A stretch of DNA of 48,521 bases from Pseudomonadales bacterium (GTDB lineage: Bacteria > Pseudomonadota > Gammaproteobacteria > Pseudomonadales > Azotimanducaceae), in the NCBI GenBank assembly GCA_022822135.1, contig JAJECH010000056.1:1-48521 (forward strand). Reading direction: 5' to 3'. Below are positions 46,659 through 48,521 of the stretch, one piece after another; position 1 is the stretch's first letter; each line of letters starts with the position of its first letter. Below the pieces are notes generated by a model that was given only the letters and a program-made list of their open reading frames with translations, had not been told where the DNA came from and searched no databases. A program made the translations under genes and the position numbers.

Positions 46659-46700
46659 ATAGGTACCACAATTGACCGAGATTTGTAAATAAACTAAATA

Positions 46701-46713
46701 AATCAAGCTGTTA
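46701..46713 (+). promoter_or_regulatory. IHF binding site
   Basis: AATCAAGCTGTTA matches the IHF consensus WATCAANNNNTTR exactly. It lies between the PspF site and the sigma-54 promoter, where IHF bending would bring them together. Confidence 0.7.
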
Positions 46714-46730
46714 CATATTTGAGGGTCTGT

Positions 46731-46745
46731 TGGCATAGTTTGTGT
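46731..46745 (+). promoter_or_regulatory. Sigma-54 promoter of pspABC
   Basis: TGGCATAGTTTGTGT has the -24 TGGCA and a weak -12 element at the correct distance, like the atypical TTGT of the enterobacterial pspA promoter. It is 58 bases before the pspA start codon. Confidence 0.7.
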
Positions 46746-46788
46746 TTTATACAGAGTACATAGTCAATCTCCACTTAGAGGGCTAAAC

Positions 46789-47484
46789 ATGAAGGTATTC
46801 AAACGCATGGCTGACATCATGAATGCCAATATCCACGCGATGCTCGACAAAGCGGAAGATCCACCGAAAATGGTTCGGATGATCATCCACGAAATGAACG
46901 ACACGCTGGTGAAGGTGCGCATGACGGCCGCAAAGGCGATCGCAGACCGCAAGGAAATTACGCGACACCTTGAAGCCAAACGAGCAGAAGCTGCGGATTG
47001 GGAACGAAAAGCCGAATATGCGGTGCGCCGTGACCGAGACGATCTTGCTCGGGGTGCTCTGGCAGAGCGTCGGCGTTGCGAACAGGATGTCGAACACCTT
47101 GAGCGTGACCTGACGGTCTCCGATGAAGTCGAAACCAAGCTTCGTAACGATATTGCCACACTCGAAGGCAAAATCGCTGAGGCGAAGGCTCGTCAACGTT
47201 CAATCATTGCACGTGCACAGACTGCGCGCGTACAGAAAGGGGTTCGCCGCCAGCTGTCGCGACACAATATCGACGAGATCATGGTTGGGTTCGAACAATA
47301 CGAACGCATGATTGACGAACTCGAAGGTCAGGTTGAGAGCTACGAGTCGTCTGAATCGATGACCCTGCATGAGGAATTTCAAACGATTCAACAAGACGAA
47401 GAACTTGATGAAGAACTCGAAAACCTCAAGTCTCGCATGAACCGCGAGTCGAAAGAGCATTCAGAGGAAAAGCAAGCCTCATAA
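46789..47484 (+). CDS. pspA: Phage shock protein PspA
   Basis: A 231-residue PspA/IM30 family protein, almost wholly helical coiled coil, starting with the amphipathic membrane-binding helix MKVFKRMADIMNANIHAMLDKAEDP. It binds and stabilises stressed inner membrane and, when unstressed, inhibits PspF. AGAGGG precedes the ATG. First gene of pspABC under a sigma-54 promoter. Confidence 0.95.
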   Translation: MKVFKRMADIMNANIHAMLDKAEDPPKMVRMIIHEMNDTLVKVRMTAAKAIADRKEITRHLEAKRAEAADWERKAEYAVRRDRDDLARGALAERRRCEQDVEHLERDLTVSDEVETKLRNDIATLEGKIAEAKARQRSIIARAQTARVQKGVRRQLSRHNIDEIMVGFEQYERMIDELEGQVESYESSESMTLHEEFQTIQQDEELDEELENLKSRMNRESKEHSEEKQAS

Positions 47485-47496
47485 GGATTTGATGAA

Positions 47497-47745
47497 ATGG
47501 AAATTCTGGCTGCTCTCCTACTCATCCCGACGATTGTCTTCCTCGTCGTCGTCGCGCCTCTATGGATCATCTTGCATTACAGCTCGAAGAAGAAGATGAC
47601 GAGGCAATTGTCGGATGAGGACCAAGATGAGCTGCAGAGCCTTGCGGATCAGGCGAAAGACATGGCGAATCGTATTGAGACGTTAGAAGCGATCCTTGAT
47701 GCAGAAACGCCGAACTGGCGAAATAGGTCGGACGAACTGAAATGA
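47497..47745 (+). CDS. pspB: Phage shock protein PspB
   Basis: An 82-residue protein with an N-terminal membrane helix (LLIPTIVFLVVVAPLWIILHY) and a charged helical tail (DEDQDELQSLADQAKDMANRIETLEAIL), as in PspB. With PspC it senses membrane stress and frees PspF from PspA. It starts 12 bases after pspA and overlaps pspC by four bases. Confidence 0.93.
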   Translation: MEILAALLLIPTIVFLVVVAPLWIILHYSSKKKMTRQLSDEDQDELQSLADQAKDMANRIETLEAILDAETPNWRNRSDELK

Positions 47746-48215
47746 AACGTTCTCGCGGAAGATTCGACGACGACTACGATGACGTTGCGGCTGCATATCG
47801 AAGCATGAGAAGACGTCGCCGGTCGAAAGGGCTATATCGAGACACCGAGCGCGGGATTCTTGGTGGCGTTTGTGCCGGTATCGCAAAGTACCTCGGTATC
47901 GAGCCTTGGATCATTCGAGTCATTTTCATAGCGTTCACTCTGTTGGGTGCCGGAGTAATTCCCCTGGTTGTATACATCGTCCTGGTGTTCGTATTGAACC
48001 CGGAACCCGTCTACGGGAGTGATTGGGACGAACCTGACGAGGAAGCGGCAGATCGATCTCCGTACGCGGCCATACGAAGCAGTCCTCGATTGGGATTGCG
48101 CGTGGTAAGCGCGGATGTTCGCGAGCTTGAACTGAGACTGCGTCGGATGGAACGCTACGTCACGTCACCGAAATACAACCTCGACAAGGGATTCTCCGAC
48201 ATGGGGAAACACTGA
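47742..48215 (+). CDS. pspC: Phage shock protein PspC
   Basis: A 157-residue PspC. The RGILGGVCAGIAKYLGIEPWIIRVIFI stretch and the following membrane helix (IPLVVYIVLVFVLNP) define the family. A cytoplasmic extension of about 60 residues after the helix ends in a helix, RELELRLRRMERYV, as in other gammaproteobacterial PspC. The start overlaps pspB (ATGA). Confidence 0.93.
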   Translation: MKRSRGRFDDDYDDVAAAYRSMRRRRRSKGLYRDTERGILGGVCAGIAKYLGIEPWIIRVIFIAFTLLGAGVIPLVVYIVLVFVLNPEPVYGSDWDEPDEEAADRSPYAAIRSSPRLGLRVVSADVRELELRLRRMERYVTSPKYNLDKGFSDMGKH

Positions 48216-48521
48216 ATGTTTGATGCGTCCACGTGGACAAATGAGTGAGGTGTATTCTGCGCAGCAAAAACCAATACCTAGTTTTCAGAAAAGACGCATT
48301 CAAGAAAGTGAGGTTTGTTATCAGGAATATATAAGGAGATCACTAATATAAAGACTCTGAGTCGTCCGATAGTTGTGTCAAGTTTTTTCTGCAAAAAGGT
48401 TTTAGTGAGGTCTCGGTGACCGACCCGCGGGTCGGTCACCGAGGCTGCGAATGATGTTGATTTCATGCCGCTTTCGCCCACGTAGGTGAAGAAGTTGCAT
48501 GACCCATAATCAGACCGATAT
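48216..48521. other. Intergenic region with a perfect 32-bp palindrome
   Basis: No gene is complete here. GTCCACGTGGAC at 48227-48238 is a 12-bp palindrome just after pspC. The main structure is the 32-bp palindrome at 48412-48443. The window ends before the next gene. Confidence 0.6.
48412..48443. repeat. Perfect 32-bp palindrome
   Basis: CTCGGTGACCGACCCG is followed directly by its exact inverse complement, with no loop. It is GC-rich and has no T run on either side, so it is not a simple intrinsic terminator. It could be a bidirectional terminator, an operator or a palindrome bound by a protein. Confidence 0.85.

Overview
The window looks like the chromosome of an uncultured, probably marine or host-associated gammaproteobacterium of moderate GC. 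The clues are a complete Psp stress locus (PspF facing PspABC across a sigma-54/IHF control region), a Zur regulator with a Zur-like operator, a Fur box over a FecA-like receptor, and a gamma-type small SRP RNA. The assignment is an inference from gene types; no rRNA or marker phylogeny is available.

Layout. 1-3.0 kb: the 3' end of a group II intron abuts a ZIP metal transporter gene whose 3' end overlaps the SRP RNA gene on the other strand, followed by an SO_0444-type metal permease. 3.1-5.2 kb: a phytanoyl-CoA dioxygenase (PhyH) family gene and an esterase. 5.6-8.4 kb: a dead IS1595-type transposase beside a compact AT-rich restriction-modification island (MT-A70 methylase, SPPY methylase, GIY-YIG nuclease). 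8.9-15.6 kb: a Fur-controlled iron locus (FecA-like TonB receptor; divergent DUF4856 lipoprotein with calcium-type repeats, imelysin lipoprotein, sterol-desaturase family protein). 15.6-17.5 kb: ERG4/ERG24-like reductase and SDR. 17.7-18.4 kb: orphan VapB-like antitoxin and a small membrane protein ending in a clear terminator. 18.9-27.6 kb: PhyH, VOC, methyltransferase, GST, an unknown membrane protein, a steroid 5-alpha-reductase-like protein, an NCS2 permease with an unusual C-terminal domain, a flavin-type oxidoreductase and another PhyH. 27.8-36.7 kb: fused CydDC-like ABC exporter, GH109-like Gfo/Idh protein, D-aminoacylase, a lipoprotein and the fourth PhyH. 37-40.8 kb: secreted protein, MerC-like protein and Zur, two coupled unknown genes. 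41-45.4 kb: PLP decarboxylase, spermidine-dehydrogenase-like flavoprotein, an IS remnant touching tRNA-Ser(GGA). 45.6-48.2 kb: Psp system.

How the genes work together. Metal homeostasis recurs: ZIP importer, SO_0444 efflux permease and a MerC/Zur pair suggest a zinc response split over two loci, and the Fur-box locus handles iron. Several sterol-type enzymes (desaturase, ERG24-like, 5-alpha-reductase-like) and four PhyH oxygenases suggest oxidative lipid or natural-product metabolism. Mobile DNA has left at least four traces (group II intron, IS1595 relic, internally deleted IS at tRNA-Ser, a solitary IS end). The most promising unusual items are the two-methylase GIY-YIG restriction island, the intron-donated start codon and antisense SRP RNA in the ZIP gene, the NCS2-permease/HATPase-like fusion, and the iron locus with its calcium-repeat lipoprotein.
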